Source of the DNA: DASUZD01 sp036377055
Lineage (GTDB): Bacteria > Actinomycetota > Thermoleophilia > Gaiellales > Gaiellaceae
Direction: 5' to 3'
NCBI GenBank assembly: GCA_036377055.1
Contig: DASUZD010000323.1
Span: 1-7,632, forward strand
Length of the DNA: 7,632 nucleotides
The first letter of the stretch is position 1; each line of letters opens with the position of its first letter. Shown in pieces: positions 1 through 6,285 of this stretch. The position numbers were made by a program, and so were the translations under genes. Below the pieces are notes generated by a model. The model was given only the letters and a program-made list of their open reading frames with translations. It made no database searches and had not been told where the DNA came from.

Positions 1-246
1 CGCGTCGTCGTCGTTGAGCGGCGGCGCGTCGATCCCGAGCGCGACGTAGTGAACGACGGCGCGCCGCGAGCCGTACGTGCGCTCCGGCGACGCGTAGTCG
101 TTGTAGACCTGGAGGTCGTTGGGCGCGATCGACGTCGGCGCACCTGGGACGTCGCTCGGCCGCGGCCGCTTGACCCATGCGGAGGCGGTCGGCGCCGCGA
201 GGAGGGCGCTGAGCACTGCAGTTGCGATCCATCTTGCTGCGTTCAT
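1..246 (-). CDS. N-terminus of a secreted protein, possibly a zinc metalloprotease (partial, cut by left edge)
   Basis: Reading the minus strand from ATG at 246-244, the frame stays open for 82 codons to the window edge. Residues 1-23 look like a Sec signal peptide: a short n-region with Arg5, a hydrophobic stretch from Trp6 to about Ala18, and an A-S-A cleavage site before Trp24. The mature part is Pro-rich, then reads RRAVVHYVALGIDAPPLNDD (61-80). From memory, a beta strand ending in VHY, then G-x-x-APPL and an Asp-rich turn, precedes a DGVPDYVE-type motif in predicted secreted metalloproteases (MXAN_6640-like). The catalytic domain lies outside the window, so the enzyme class is inference; secretion is better supported. 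No clear Shine-Dalgarno precedes the ATG. The gene lies 58 bp downstream of the reductase gene on the same strand, so it may be the last gene of that operon or have its own promoter. Confidence 0.6.
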   Translation of the reverse strand, partial: MNAARWIATAVLSALLAAPTASAWVKRPRPSDVPGAPTSIAPNDLQVYNDYASPERTYGSRRAVVHYVALGIDAPPLNDDDA

Positions 247-270
247 CTCGGGACGCAGCGTCGCGTGGGC

Positions 271-299
271 GACTAACGCGGCCGCAACGGCGGACTAAC
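271..299. repeat. Short direct repeat GACTAAC x2 in the intergenic gap
   Basis: GACTAAC occurs at 271-277 and again at 293-299, so the copies start 22 bp apart, about two helical turns. Both lie in the 58 bp gap between the reductase stop and the ATG of the secreted protein. The copies are AT-richer than their surroundings. This could be a pair of operator half-sites for the downstream gene, but seven-base repeats also arise by chance. Confidence 0.25.
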
Positions 300-304
300 A
301 GGGG

Positions 305-853
305 TTACGCCTGCGGGCGGTACGCGAGGTAGACCACGCCGTTCTCATACGTCTCGGAGGCCGCGAGCGAGAGCTTGCCAGGCGCCGCGTCCTCGGGGAA
401 GAGCCGCGGCCCGGCCCCGCGCGTGAGCGGGTAGACGAACAGGTGCAGCTCGTCGACGAGGCCGTCCGCGAGCATCGCCCGCACCAGGGTGCCGCTGCCG
501 CTGACGTAGAGGTCGCCGTCGACCTCGTCCTTCAGCCGGCCGATCGCGTCGGGGTCGTACGGCCCGACGAGCTTGGAGTTTCTCCACGTCGTGGTCTCGA
601 GCGTCCCGGAGACGACGTACTTCGTCGTGTCGTTGAAGAACGGCGCCCCCGGGTCGTCCTCGACGGTCCGCGTCGACCACGCGGGCTCGAACATCTCGTA
701 GGTGATGCGCCCGAGCAGGATGCCTCGGGAGCGCGCGGTGACCGCGGAGATCGCCTCGCCCATCTTGGGATCGAAGCCGTAGTCGAAGGTCCACGTCGGC
801 GCGTCGATCACGCCGTCGAGGCTCATGAACTCGTGAACGTGAATTGCTCCCAT
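305..853 (-). CDS. Dihydrofolate reductase / RibD C-terminal fold oxidoreductase
   Basis: A 182-residue protein of the RibD C-terminal/dihydrofolate-reductase-like superfamily (PF01872 type), predicted cytosolic and NAD(P)H-dependent. The visible signature runs through the whole length: the N-terminal strand and SLDGVI loop (11-16), LLGRITYEMF (46-55), KYVVS (78-82), a glycine-rich dinucleotide-binding stretch around GDLYVSGSGTLVRAML (113-128), and DELHLFVYPLTRGAGPRLF (134-152). The length is usual for the stand-alone family. Such proteins are generally not the housekeeping folate enzyme, and the substrate is unknown. I chose ATG 853 because the family signature starts a few residues later. 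An in-frame GTG at 871-869 would add six residues and overlap the stop codon of the upstream propeller gene by one base (TAGTG), which would suggest coupling. Neither start has a strong Shine-Dalgarno. The gene is 17 bp or less from the propeller gene, so they are very probably cotranscribed. Confidence 0.92.
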   Translation of the reverse strand: MGAIHVHEFMSLDGVIDAPTWTFDYGFDPKMGEAISAVTARSRGILLGRITYEMFEPAWSTRTVEDDPGAPFFNDTTKYVVSGTLETTTWRNSKLVGPYDPDAIGRLKDEVDGDLYVSGSGTLVRAMLADGLVDELHLFVYPLTRGAGPRLFPEDAAPGKLSLAASETYENGVVYLAYRPQA

Positions 854-870
854 GTCGCGGGCCGCCGGCA

Positions 871-3800
871 CTAGTAGCGCTCGACGAAGCTCTCGATCCG
901 CTCGGGCTCCCTCGGCCCCGCGATGCGGATCACGTACGTGCTGCCGCCGACGACGCGTTCCCGGACGACCTGCTGGACCTGGAAGGTGTACTCGCTGCCC
1001 TCGGGGAGCTCGCCGTGGTTCTCCATCACTAGCAGCGCTGCGCTCGCGCCGTGCGGCGGTAGCTGCACGCCCTTGACCGAGACGAGCGATGCGGGCTTGG
1101 CTCGGTAGATCGGCGGAGTGAAGCGCAGTCCCGGGTGTGGCTTGTGGCACGGGCGGTCGTCGTCATCAGTGCCGCCGAGCTCGCGTTCGAAGCGATCGAG
1201 CCACCGCTCGAGCCAGTCGAGGATCTCCTGGCCTTCCTCGACGCCGGCGAGCAGCGCGGCCTTGACGCGGTCGGCGAGGGCCGGGCGATGGGTCGTCTCG
1301 ATGCCGGTGAGCGACTCCTCGAGCGGAGCTTCCGTCTTCAGCTCGCTGAGCCGCAGCCAGACCTGGAGCTGAGGCGGCAGCGGCCGCAAGTCGAACACGA
1401 GGTCGGCCACGCGCGGCTTGGCGTCCGGGTTGTGGAACTCGATGTACTCGCGCACGCGCAGCGAGCGTGCCGCCGCCAGTGCCGCGACGACGTGCAGGTT
1501 CTTCTGGCCGATCTGCGGATTGGTCGGAGTGACCGAGTCCACGCTGTAGTTGGAGGTCTCGCCGACCGGGTTCTGGGCGCTGTGGACGAAGGCAGCGACG
1601 CAGTAGTGACCCGGATCGCCAACGACGAACGGCGGCACGGTCCAGCTCCACGACGCCACGCGCGGATGCGACGCGTCGATCCCGGACAAGGTCATCGGCG
1701 CGCCGATCGCGGTCCACGGGCTGTCCGCCGGAAGGTTCGGAACGATCGCGCCGCCGGCCTTGAACTGGTCCCAGAACGGAAACGCGTTCCCCATCGACGC
1801 GCTCTTGTTGAGGCCCGGCACGCCGGCTGCTGCGCTCGCGTAGATCGCCCAGACGTTCACGTTGTCGAGCGGCGTGTTGCTGCGGTTGTGGACCTGGATG
1901 TGCACCATCGCCGCATCGGAGCCGGGGAGGTTCTGGCTGTTGTCGTTCAGCACGTCGAACAGCACGTGCGAGAGCGGCAGGGTCCCTTCCGGGTCGGTCT
2001 GGAAGAACGCCGGCGGGCCCGGCTGCTGCGCGTCGACCTTGATGTCGGCCGACTGGTAGTGGAAGACGCTGATGCCGTCGGCCGGGCGGTACGGATTGAC
2101 GAGTCCTTCCGGAGACGGCGTGAGCCAGCCCTGATCCAGCAGGTTGTCTCGCAGGTACGGTCGTGCGGGCGGATCCGCGGCGCCCGCCGTGACGTCCGTC
2201 TCCCACATGCCGCGACTGCCGACCGCAGCCCGCAGCAAGACCTTGTTCGCAGCGATCTTGCCGATCCACAGATCGTCGACATGCGGGCCTGGAAGTCCGG
2301 GCCCGACCTCGGTCCAGGTGAACGCGGCGCCGGCCAAGACGAGCCGGTAGACGCGCCCGCCGGAGACCGCGTAAAGCGTGCCCGCCGTGACCGGATCGGC
2401 GACGAGCCGGCCGTAAGGCAGGCCGGGTAGGCCGTTGCTCGCCTGCGCGGTCCAAGCTCCGCCGGAGATCTTGTAGAGAGGCGTCGCGCTGCCGGCGGGC
2501 ACCGCGGCCATCAAGGCGTAGACGTTGCCGCTGACGTCGATCGCCACCGACGCGACCGTTCCGGACGGCTTGCCCGTCGCCGCCTCGCTCCAGACCGTCG
2601 CCGGGCCCGGCACCACGCCGCTCGTCACGAACACCCGGTTGTCCTGCGTCGCGCAGCAGAACAGCGTGCCGTCGACGGTGCTCGCGGCGACAGCCTTCAC
2701 CGGCTGCGCGAAGACCTGGCTGATCTGCGTCGCCACGCCGCTCTGGTCGATGCGCACGATGGGACCCGCCTGGATGCCGGTGACGCACTTCTTGTCGAGC
2801 GTCAGGACATGGTTGCTCGTGCTCGCGATGTTGCTGGCGCCGAGCTTGCAGAGGGTCCAGGGGACGTCACCGGGAACGCCCGTGTCCGTGATCAGGAACG
2901 TGGCGTACGGAAACCCGAGGTTCGCCCAGATCTTGACGCCGTCGCTCCCCGGCGTGCACGCGACCTGATCGCCGTCCGCGTTTCCGAGGCCGCGCCAGCC
3001 GAGCGCGCCGGTGTGGGCCGACAGGCCGGTGTCGTCGCAGACGATGTAGCCGATCGCGCTTGCGCTCGGGTCGGCGTTGTACTGGTGCAGCGCCGCCGAC
3101 ATCTTGCCGTGGTTCAGGTTCTGCGCGACGCCCGAGTTCGTGTACGTCGTCCCGTCGCTGAAGTCCGTCGGCGCGGTGCCGTAGCTGTAGGTGGGGTCTG
3201 CGAAGCGCGTCGATCCGATCAGGCCGCCGTCGTTGCCGATCAGCATCAGCGGAATCGTCCCGGGCGGCGGTTTCGGCGGCGCGAACGCGGCCGAGCGTTG
3301 ATCGACGTGGTATTGGTCGGCGCCGACCACCCAGGTCTGGCCCGCATCGGTCGAGCGACTCAGGTACAGGTGGCCGAGGAACAAGATGTCGCCGTTGCCG
3401 TCACCGGGCGAGTTCGGAGCCACCGCGAACAGACCCGACGACGCCGGGATCGTCGCCGAGTTGATCTTCTTCCACGCGTTGTTCCCGTTGCCCGTCGTGC
3501 AGAGCGCGACCGTCCCGGTCGAGACGCTTTCGAAGTACGCATACGCGCGGCTCGGATTCGCCTGGCAGTAGTCGACCCAGGCGTGCTCGAAGGTTCCTGC
3601 CGCGGGGAGGCCGGGACCCGTGACCGGCGCCCACGCGGCCGTGGCCGGATTCGTCGAGTAGTACACGCCTTGCGCCCAGATCCCCACGTAACAGGCGGGC
3701 GTCCCGGCGGCGGGCAGGTAGAACGCCATCGACGAGACGACGCCGGCCAGCACAGGCATCGCGCCCCACGAGGCGCCGCCGTCGGTCGAGACGAACACCC

Positions 3801-4278
3801 CGGTCGGCGTGCCGGCGTAGATCGTGGTCGTGGCCGGATTGGCTGCATTGCGGGGATCGACGACGATCTGCTTGATGCTGGTGGACGGGGTGACGGGCGC
3901 TCCCCACGCTCCGCCCTTGTTGCTGGACACGTAGATCTCGCCGGTGTCCGTGCCCATGTAGACGTAGTTGCCGTTCACCGGATGAACGGCGATGCATGAC
4001 GGGTTCAACGCGAAGTTGGCCTGTTGCAGCGAGTCGCTGATCGCAACCCACGAGCTCCCGCCGTCGTCCGTGCGGAACGCGCCGCTCCCGCCCTTCGGCA
4101 TCGGAAGACCCTTGTAGACGTCCTGATCGACCGTGTAGATGACGTTGGAGTTGTTGGGATCGACGGCGATCCCCCAGATCTGACACTGGCGCGCGTACTG
4201 GTTCCGACGCGACAGCCGAAGCTGCGCGAGGTCACGCGGCGTGTAGATGAAGTCCGGCCCGATCGGAAACCAGGTCAC
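871..4278 (-). CDS. Large Asp-box (BNR/sialidase-like) beta-propeller protein
   Basis: A protein of 1135 residues from GTG 4278. Residues about 30-700 are a repeat-rich beta-propeller region. Asp-box motifs (S/T-x-D-x-G-x-x-W) are at 70-77, 164-171 and 309-316, with a degenerate Asn form at 118-125. Each sits in a blade-like unit with phrases such as AVDPNN, YVYMGTDTG and TIYAGTPTG. This resembles sortilin/photosystem-stability-factor or xyloglucanase-type propellers rather than a true sialidase. I see no convincing catalytic Arg triad, so no enzymatic role is assigned. Residues about 705-925 (RDNLLDQGW, then VHIQVHNRSNTPLDNVNVWA) look like an Ig-like/CARDB-like beta domain. Residues 930-1135 carry an amphipathic helix (about 1002-1034), an acidic run and CHKPHPG, then a beta-rich end; I do not recognise this part. 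No signal peptide or membrane segment is visible after the GTG. The start is set by AGGAGG nine bases upstream; the frame is open to an ATG at 4383, but that extension is Arg-rich and overlaps the promoter. Confidence 0.88.
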   Translation of the reverse strand: MTWFPIGPDFIYTPRDLAQLRLSRRNQYARQCQIWGIAVDPNNSNVIYTVDQDVYKGLPMPKGGSGAFRTDDGGSSWVAISDSLQQANFALNPSCIAVHPVNGNYVYMGTDTGEIYVSSNKGGAWGAPVTPSTSIKQIVVDPRNAANPATTTIYAGTPTGVFVSTDGGASWGAMPVLAGVVSSMAFYLPAAGTPACYVGIWAQGVYYSTNPATAAWAPVTGPGLPAAGTFEHAWVDYCQANPSRAYAYFESVSTGTVALCTTGNGNNAWKKINSATIPASSGLFAVAPNSPGDGNGDILFLGHLYLSRSTDAGQTWVVGADQYHVDQRSAAFAPPKPPPGTIPLMLIGNDGGLIGSTRFADPTYSYGTAPTDFSDGTTYTNSGVAQNLNHGKMSAALHQYNADPSASAIGYIVCDDTGLSAHTGALGWRGLGNADGDQVACTPGSDGVKIWANLGFPYATFLITDTGVPGDVPWTLCKLGASNIASTSNHVLTLDKKCVTGIQAGPIVRIDQSGVATQISQVFAQPVKAVAASTVDGTLFCCATQDNRVFVTSGVVPGPATVWSEAATGKPSGTVASVAIDVSGNVYALMAAVPAGSATPLYKISGGAWTAQASNGLPGLPYGRLVADPVTAGTLYAVSGGRVYRLVLAGAAFTWTEVGPGLPGPHVDDLWIGKIAANKVLLRAAVGSRGMWETDVTAGAADPPARPYLRDNLLDQGWLTPSPEGLVNPYRPADGISVFHYQSADIKVDAQQPGPPAFFQTDPEGTLPLSHVLFDVLNDNSQNLPGSDAAMVHIQVHNRSNTPLDNVNVWAIYASAAAGVPGLNKSASMGNAFPFWDQFKAGGAIVPNLPADSPWTAIGAPMTLSGIDASHPRVASWSWTVPPFVVGDPGHYCVAAFVHSAQNPVGETSNYSVDSVTPTNPQIGQKNLHVVAALAAARSLRVREYIEFHNPDAKPRVADLVFDLRPLPPQLQVWLRLSELKTEAPLEESLTGIETTHRPALADRVKAALLAGVEEGQEILDWLERWLDRFERELGGTDDDDRPCHKPHPGLRFTPPIYRAKPASLVSVKGVQLPPHGASAALLVMENHGELPEGSEYTFQVQQVVRERVVGGSTYVIRIAGPREPERIESFVERY

Positions 4279-4287
4279 CCTCGTCTC

Positions 4288-4293
4288 CCTCCT
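4288..4293 (-). promoter_or_regulatory. Ribosome binding site deciding the GTG start of the propeller gene
   Basis: On the minus strand AGGAGG lies at 4293-4288, nine bases before the GTG at 4278-4276. This is a full anti-16S match at good spacing and the best Shine-Dalgarno in the window. It argues against the longer open frame that begins at 4383. Confidence 0.75.
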
Positions 4294-4305
4294 CCGACCG
4301 GGACG

Positions 4306-4334
4306 AGTCTCTTCCTGCCGGCCCCCGCTGTCAA
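4306..4334 (-). promoter_or_regulatory. Candidate sigma-70/sigma-A promoter for the propeller-reductase operon
   Basis: On the minus strand a perfect -35 box TTGACA is at 4334-4329. Exactly 17 bases later comes GAGACT at 4311-4306, a weak -10 that keeps the important A2 and T6. The predicted transcription start near 4299 would leave a leader of about 20 bases holding the AGGAGG site. The -35 box and spacing are good and the -10 is poor, so this is a moderate call. Confidence 0.45.
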
Positions 4335-4372
4335 CGCGGAACCGCCTCGTGTGCCTGCTCCGGCGGGGCGGG

Positions 4373-4384
4373 TATCGTGGCATC
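4373..4384 (+). promoter_or_regulatory. Candidate -10 box for a leaderless GFA-gene transcript
   Basis: TATCGT at 4373-4378 fits the actinobacterial -10 pattern TAnnnT and ends six bases before the GTG at 4385. That spacing would place transcription start on or next to the start codon. No convincing Shine-Dalgarno sits at normal distance before this GTG, and leaderless genes are common in Actinobacteria. No clear -35 box is seen about 17 bases upstream. Confidence 0.35.
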
Positions 4385-4801
4385 GTGGCCGGGCCTCCCT
4401 ACCGCGGGCACTGCATGTGCGGCGGCGTCCGTTTCGAGGTGACGGAAGCGCCGCTCAGTGCCGGCTACTGCCACTGCACCCGCTGCCAGCGCCGGACCGG
4501 CACGGCGGCGTCGGCCCAGGCGCGGCTCGGTCCCGGATCCTTCCGCCTTCTCGCCGGCGAGGATCTCGTGCGCGAGTACGCGCCCGGCGACGGCTGGCCG
4601 AAGTGCTTCTGCTCCGTCTGCGGCAGCGCCCTCTGGAGCAAGTATCCCGACACCGGGGAGGTCGGGAGCGTGCGCCTGGGACTCTTCGATCCGGGCCACG
4701 ACATCCGCCCGAAGTGGCGCACGTTCGTCGACTACGCGTGCGAATGGGAGCCGATCCCCGAAGACGGCCTCGAGCGCTACGCCGAAGGCAAGCCGCGCTA
4801 A
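4385..4801 (+). CDS. GFA (CENP-V/GFA domain) family zinc protein
   Basis: A 138-residue cytosolic protein of the glutathione-dependent formaldehyde-activating enzyme (GFA/CENP-V, PF04828 type) family. The cysteine pattern is complete: GHCMCGGVRFEV gives C10 and C12, YCHCTRCQRRTG gives C29, C31 and C34, and KCFCSVCGSALW gives C74, C76 and C79. In the family C10/C12 with C76/C79 form the structural zinc site, and C29/C31/C34 form the second, labile zinc site. Founding members were proposed to speed S-hydroxymethylglutathione formation. Most homologues have no proven reaction, and many actinobacteria use mycothiol, so the glutathione link should not be assumed. The frame is open upstream to 4247, but that part overlaps the divergent gene. 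GTG 4385 was chosen because the domain starts six residues later. GTG 4349 is an alternative. It is the only plus-strand gene in the window, and its TAA overlaps the stop of the convergent hydrolase gene. Confidence 0.9.
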   Translation: MAGPPYRGHCMCGGVRFEVTEAPLSAGYCHCTRCQRRTGTAASAQARLGPGSFRLLAGEDLVREYAPGDGWPKCFCSVCGSALWSKYPDTGEVGSVRLGLFDPGHDIRPKWRTFVDYACEWEPIPEDGLERYAEGKPR

Positions 4802-5451
4802 CGCTCGGGCGGCACGGCCGCCATGACGCCGGAGATCCACGCGCGCACCGCGGCGCCTACGGCCTCGAGATCTGCCTTGAGGCCGTGATCGCCCGGTACC
4901 GTCACCACCTCGCGGAACCGTCCGGCGGGCGGAATGCCGAATGGATCCCGTTCGCCCTGGACGACGAGCGTCGGCAGCGTCACCGCGTCGAGCTCGGGCA
5001 GGCGGCTCTGCGGTGGCTTGCCGGCGCGCCGCGGTGGCTCGAGCGGGAACGCCAGGCAGAGCAGCGCGACGGCGGCGGTCGCTTCCGCGGTGCGGCAGGC
5101 GACGCGGGCGCCGAGCGAGCGGCCACCGACGATGAGCGGCAGGTCGCCACGCCCGCGCGCGCGCACGCCTTCGACGAGCGCGAGCCAAGCGGCGTCGAGC
5201 TGTGAGGCGGGGGCCGGCGAGCGGCGGCCGGCGACACGGTAGGGCTGCTCGACCAGCACGACGGTGACGTCCTCGGAGCGGGCCGCCTCCCGCGCCGCCA
5301 CGAGATCGGGCGCTCCCACGCCTCCACCGGCTCCGTGGCCAAGCGCGAGCAACGCGCGTGGATCTTCGACGGTGTGCAGGTGCGCGCGGCCGGGCCCGTG
5401 AGGAGTGTCGATCTCGAAGACGGTCACGCCCTTGGTGGAGGGTCGGTTCAC
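4798..5451 (-). CDS. Alpha/beta hydrolase, KANL3/TEX30-like
   Basis: A 217-residue alpha/beta-hydrolase-fold protein, probably cytosolic since no signal peptide is visible. The strand-loop LALGHGAGGG (35-44) forms the expected oxyanion region. The nucleophile elbow is GGRSLGARVA, with Ser112 in G-x-S-x-G. VVQGERDPFG supplies the acid (Asp169), and VPGDHGLK supplies the catalytic His189. The spacing and the GRSLG elbow resemble the KANL3/TEX30 (dienelactone-hydrolase-like) group; the substrate cannot be told. The GTG at 5451-5449 overlaps the TGA of the upstream coiled-coil gene (GTGA), and GGAAGAAGA lies just before it, so translation is likely coupled. A second in-frame GTG at 5427, eight residues in, is a less likely start. 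This is the last gene of the minus-strand operon, and it meets the GFA gene tail to tail. Confidence 0.88.
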   Translation of the reverse strand: MNRPSTKGVTVFEIDTPHGPGRAHLHTVEDPRALLALGHGAGGGVGAPDLVAAREAARSEDVTVVLVEQPYRVAGRRSPAPASQLDAAWLALVEGVRARGRGDLPLIVGGRSLGARVACRTAEATAAVALLCLAFPLEPPRRAGKPPQSRLPELDAVTLPTLVVQGERDPFGIPPAGRFREVVTVPGDHGLKADLEAVGAAVRAWISGVMAAVPPER

Positions 5452-6269
5452 TCTTCTTCCGTCAGCCGCTCGAGGTCGCGTTCGGCGGCCGCGAGCTCCT
5501 CCTCGGCTCGCCGGCGCTCCTCGTCCAGCCGGCCTGCATCTGCCTCGGCGGCCTCGAGCTGCTCCCTCAGCTGCGCCGCTCGGCGCTCGGCCGCTGCGGC
5601 TCGCTTCTCGCTTCTTTGCAGGTCTTCCCGAAGGTCGCGGAGGCGGCGGCGCGCATCGGTGACCTGCGCGCGCCTCGGCTGGGACGCCGCTGGGCTCGGC
5701 GGTGGGGCTTTGGGGACGGCCGGCGTCGGCGCCGCCTTCTTCGCCGGGCGCGGCCGTAGCGGCGCCGGCGGCAGGTCGAAGCCCGCGAGCGCCTCGAACC
5801 CCGGCGGCTCGAGCTCCTCCGTGAGGCGACCGCTCTTGAGCAGCGGGCGGCCGTCCTCGGTCGACGAGCCGGCGCGGAGCGTCGCGAGCACGCGGTCGAC
5901 CATCGCGCTGCCGCGTCCGGCCTCGGCGAGGATCTCTCGCGCGCGCGCCGCGAGGGCCTCGAGCGCGTGCTGCTGGTCGCGCCGGGCCTCGAGGAACGCA
6001 TCGCCGCTCTGCGCGCGGATGGCCTCGGCCTGGGCGCTGGCGAGCCGCTCGCCGGCCTTCACCAGGCGCTGCATGTCGAGCTCCCGCTGGCGCGCGAGCT
6101 GGTTGACGACCCACGCCGGCAGGGACGGCTTGCGCAGCTGCTTGACCTCGGCCGCACGCGCACCGTCGCCTTCTTGCCGGGCAACCCGCGCCAGCTCGTC
6201 GCGCGCGCGCGTGAACTCGTCCAGCGGCAGGCTGTAGAGGCGGTCGATCTGCTCGTCGATCGCGCTCAC
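5448..6269 (-). CDS. Conserved coiled-coil protein of unknown function
   Basis: A 273-residue protein with no assigned function. Residues 1-60 form a compact conserved-looking head: IDRLYSLPLDEFTRARDELA, then a basic segment RKPSLPAWVVNQLAR (46-60). I associate this head with hypothetical proteins of Actinomycetota, from memory. Residues 61-165 are mainly helical. Residues 167-200 are a Pro/Ala/Lys linker, probably disordered. Residues 203-271 are a strong heptad-type coiled coil rich in Arg, Glu and Ala, ending in EEE. There is no signal peptide or membrane span. The start is GTG 6269. A GAGGG lies 13 bases upstream, inside the end of the transporter gene, which is long spacing. The gene begins 16 bp after the CDF exporter stop, and its own stop overlaps the hydrolase start by four bases. 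The head-linker-coil layout suggests a scaffold or nucleic-acid-associated protein, but this is inference only. Confidence 0.82.
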   Translation of the reverse strand: MSAIDEQIDRLYSLPLDEFTRARDELARVARQEGDGARAAEVKQLRKPSLPAWVVNQLARQRELDMQRLVKAGERLASAQAEAIRAQSGDAFLEARRDQQHALEALAARAREILAEAGRGSAMVDRVLATLRAGSSTEDGRPLLKSGRLTEELEPPGFEALAGFDLPPAPLRPRPAKKAAPTPAVPKAPPPSPAASQPRRAQVTDARRRLRDLREDLQRSEKRAAAAERRAAQLREQLEAAEADAGRLDEERRRAEEELAAAERDLERLTEEE

Positions 6270-6285
6270 GAGCTAGGCGCATCCC

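Noticed and set aside
282..293. Possible terminator hairpin CCGC-AACG-GCGG after the reductase gene
   Set aside because: The stem is only four base pairs, with no extension and no T-run on either strand.
854..1150. Extension of the reductase frame to an ATG at 1150
   Set aside because: The added residues run out of frame over the end of the propeller gene and show no homology-like pattern. The reductase signature begins just after 853.
1135..2430. Long plus-strand open frame (431 codons) opposite the propeller gene
   Set aside because: Its translation is Arg/Val/Asp-rich with no domain pattern, typical of antisense frames in GC-rich DNA. The opposite strand holds a clear Asp-box protein.
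1166..2788. Long minus-strand open frame (540 codons) inside the propeller gene in another frame
   Set aside because: Extreme Arg/Gly/Ala bias and no recognisable motif; it is a frame shadow of the propeller gene.
2809..3999. Plus-strand open frame of 396 codons
   Set aside because: Low-complexity Arg/Val composition and complete overlap with the real minus-strand gene.
871..4278. Propeller gene as a true sialidase
   Set aside because: Asp boxes alone are structural. I found no convincing RIP motif or catalytic Arg triad, Tyr or Glu.
5452..6282. N-terminal extension of the hydrolase frame up to 6282, giving a 494-residue protein
   Set aside because: The extra part lies out of frame over the coiled-coil gene, is Arg/Ala-rich, and the hydrolase fold starts after the GTG at 5451.
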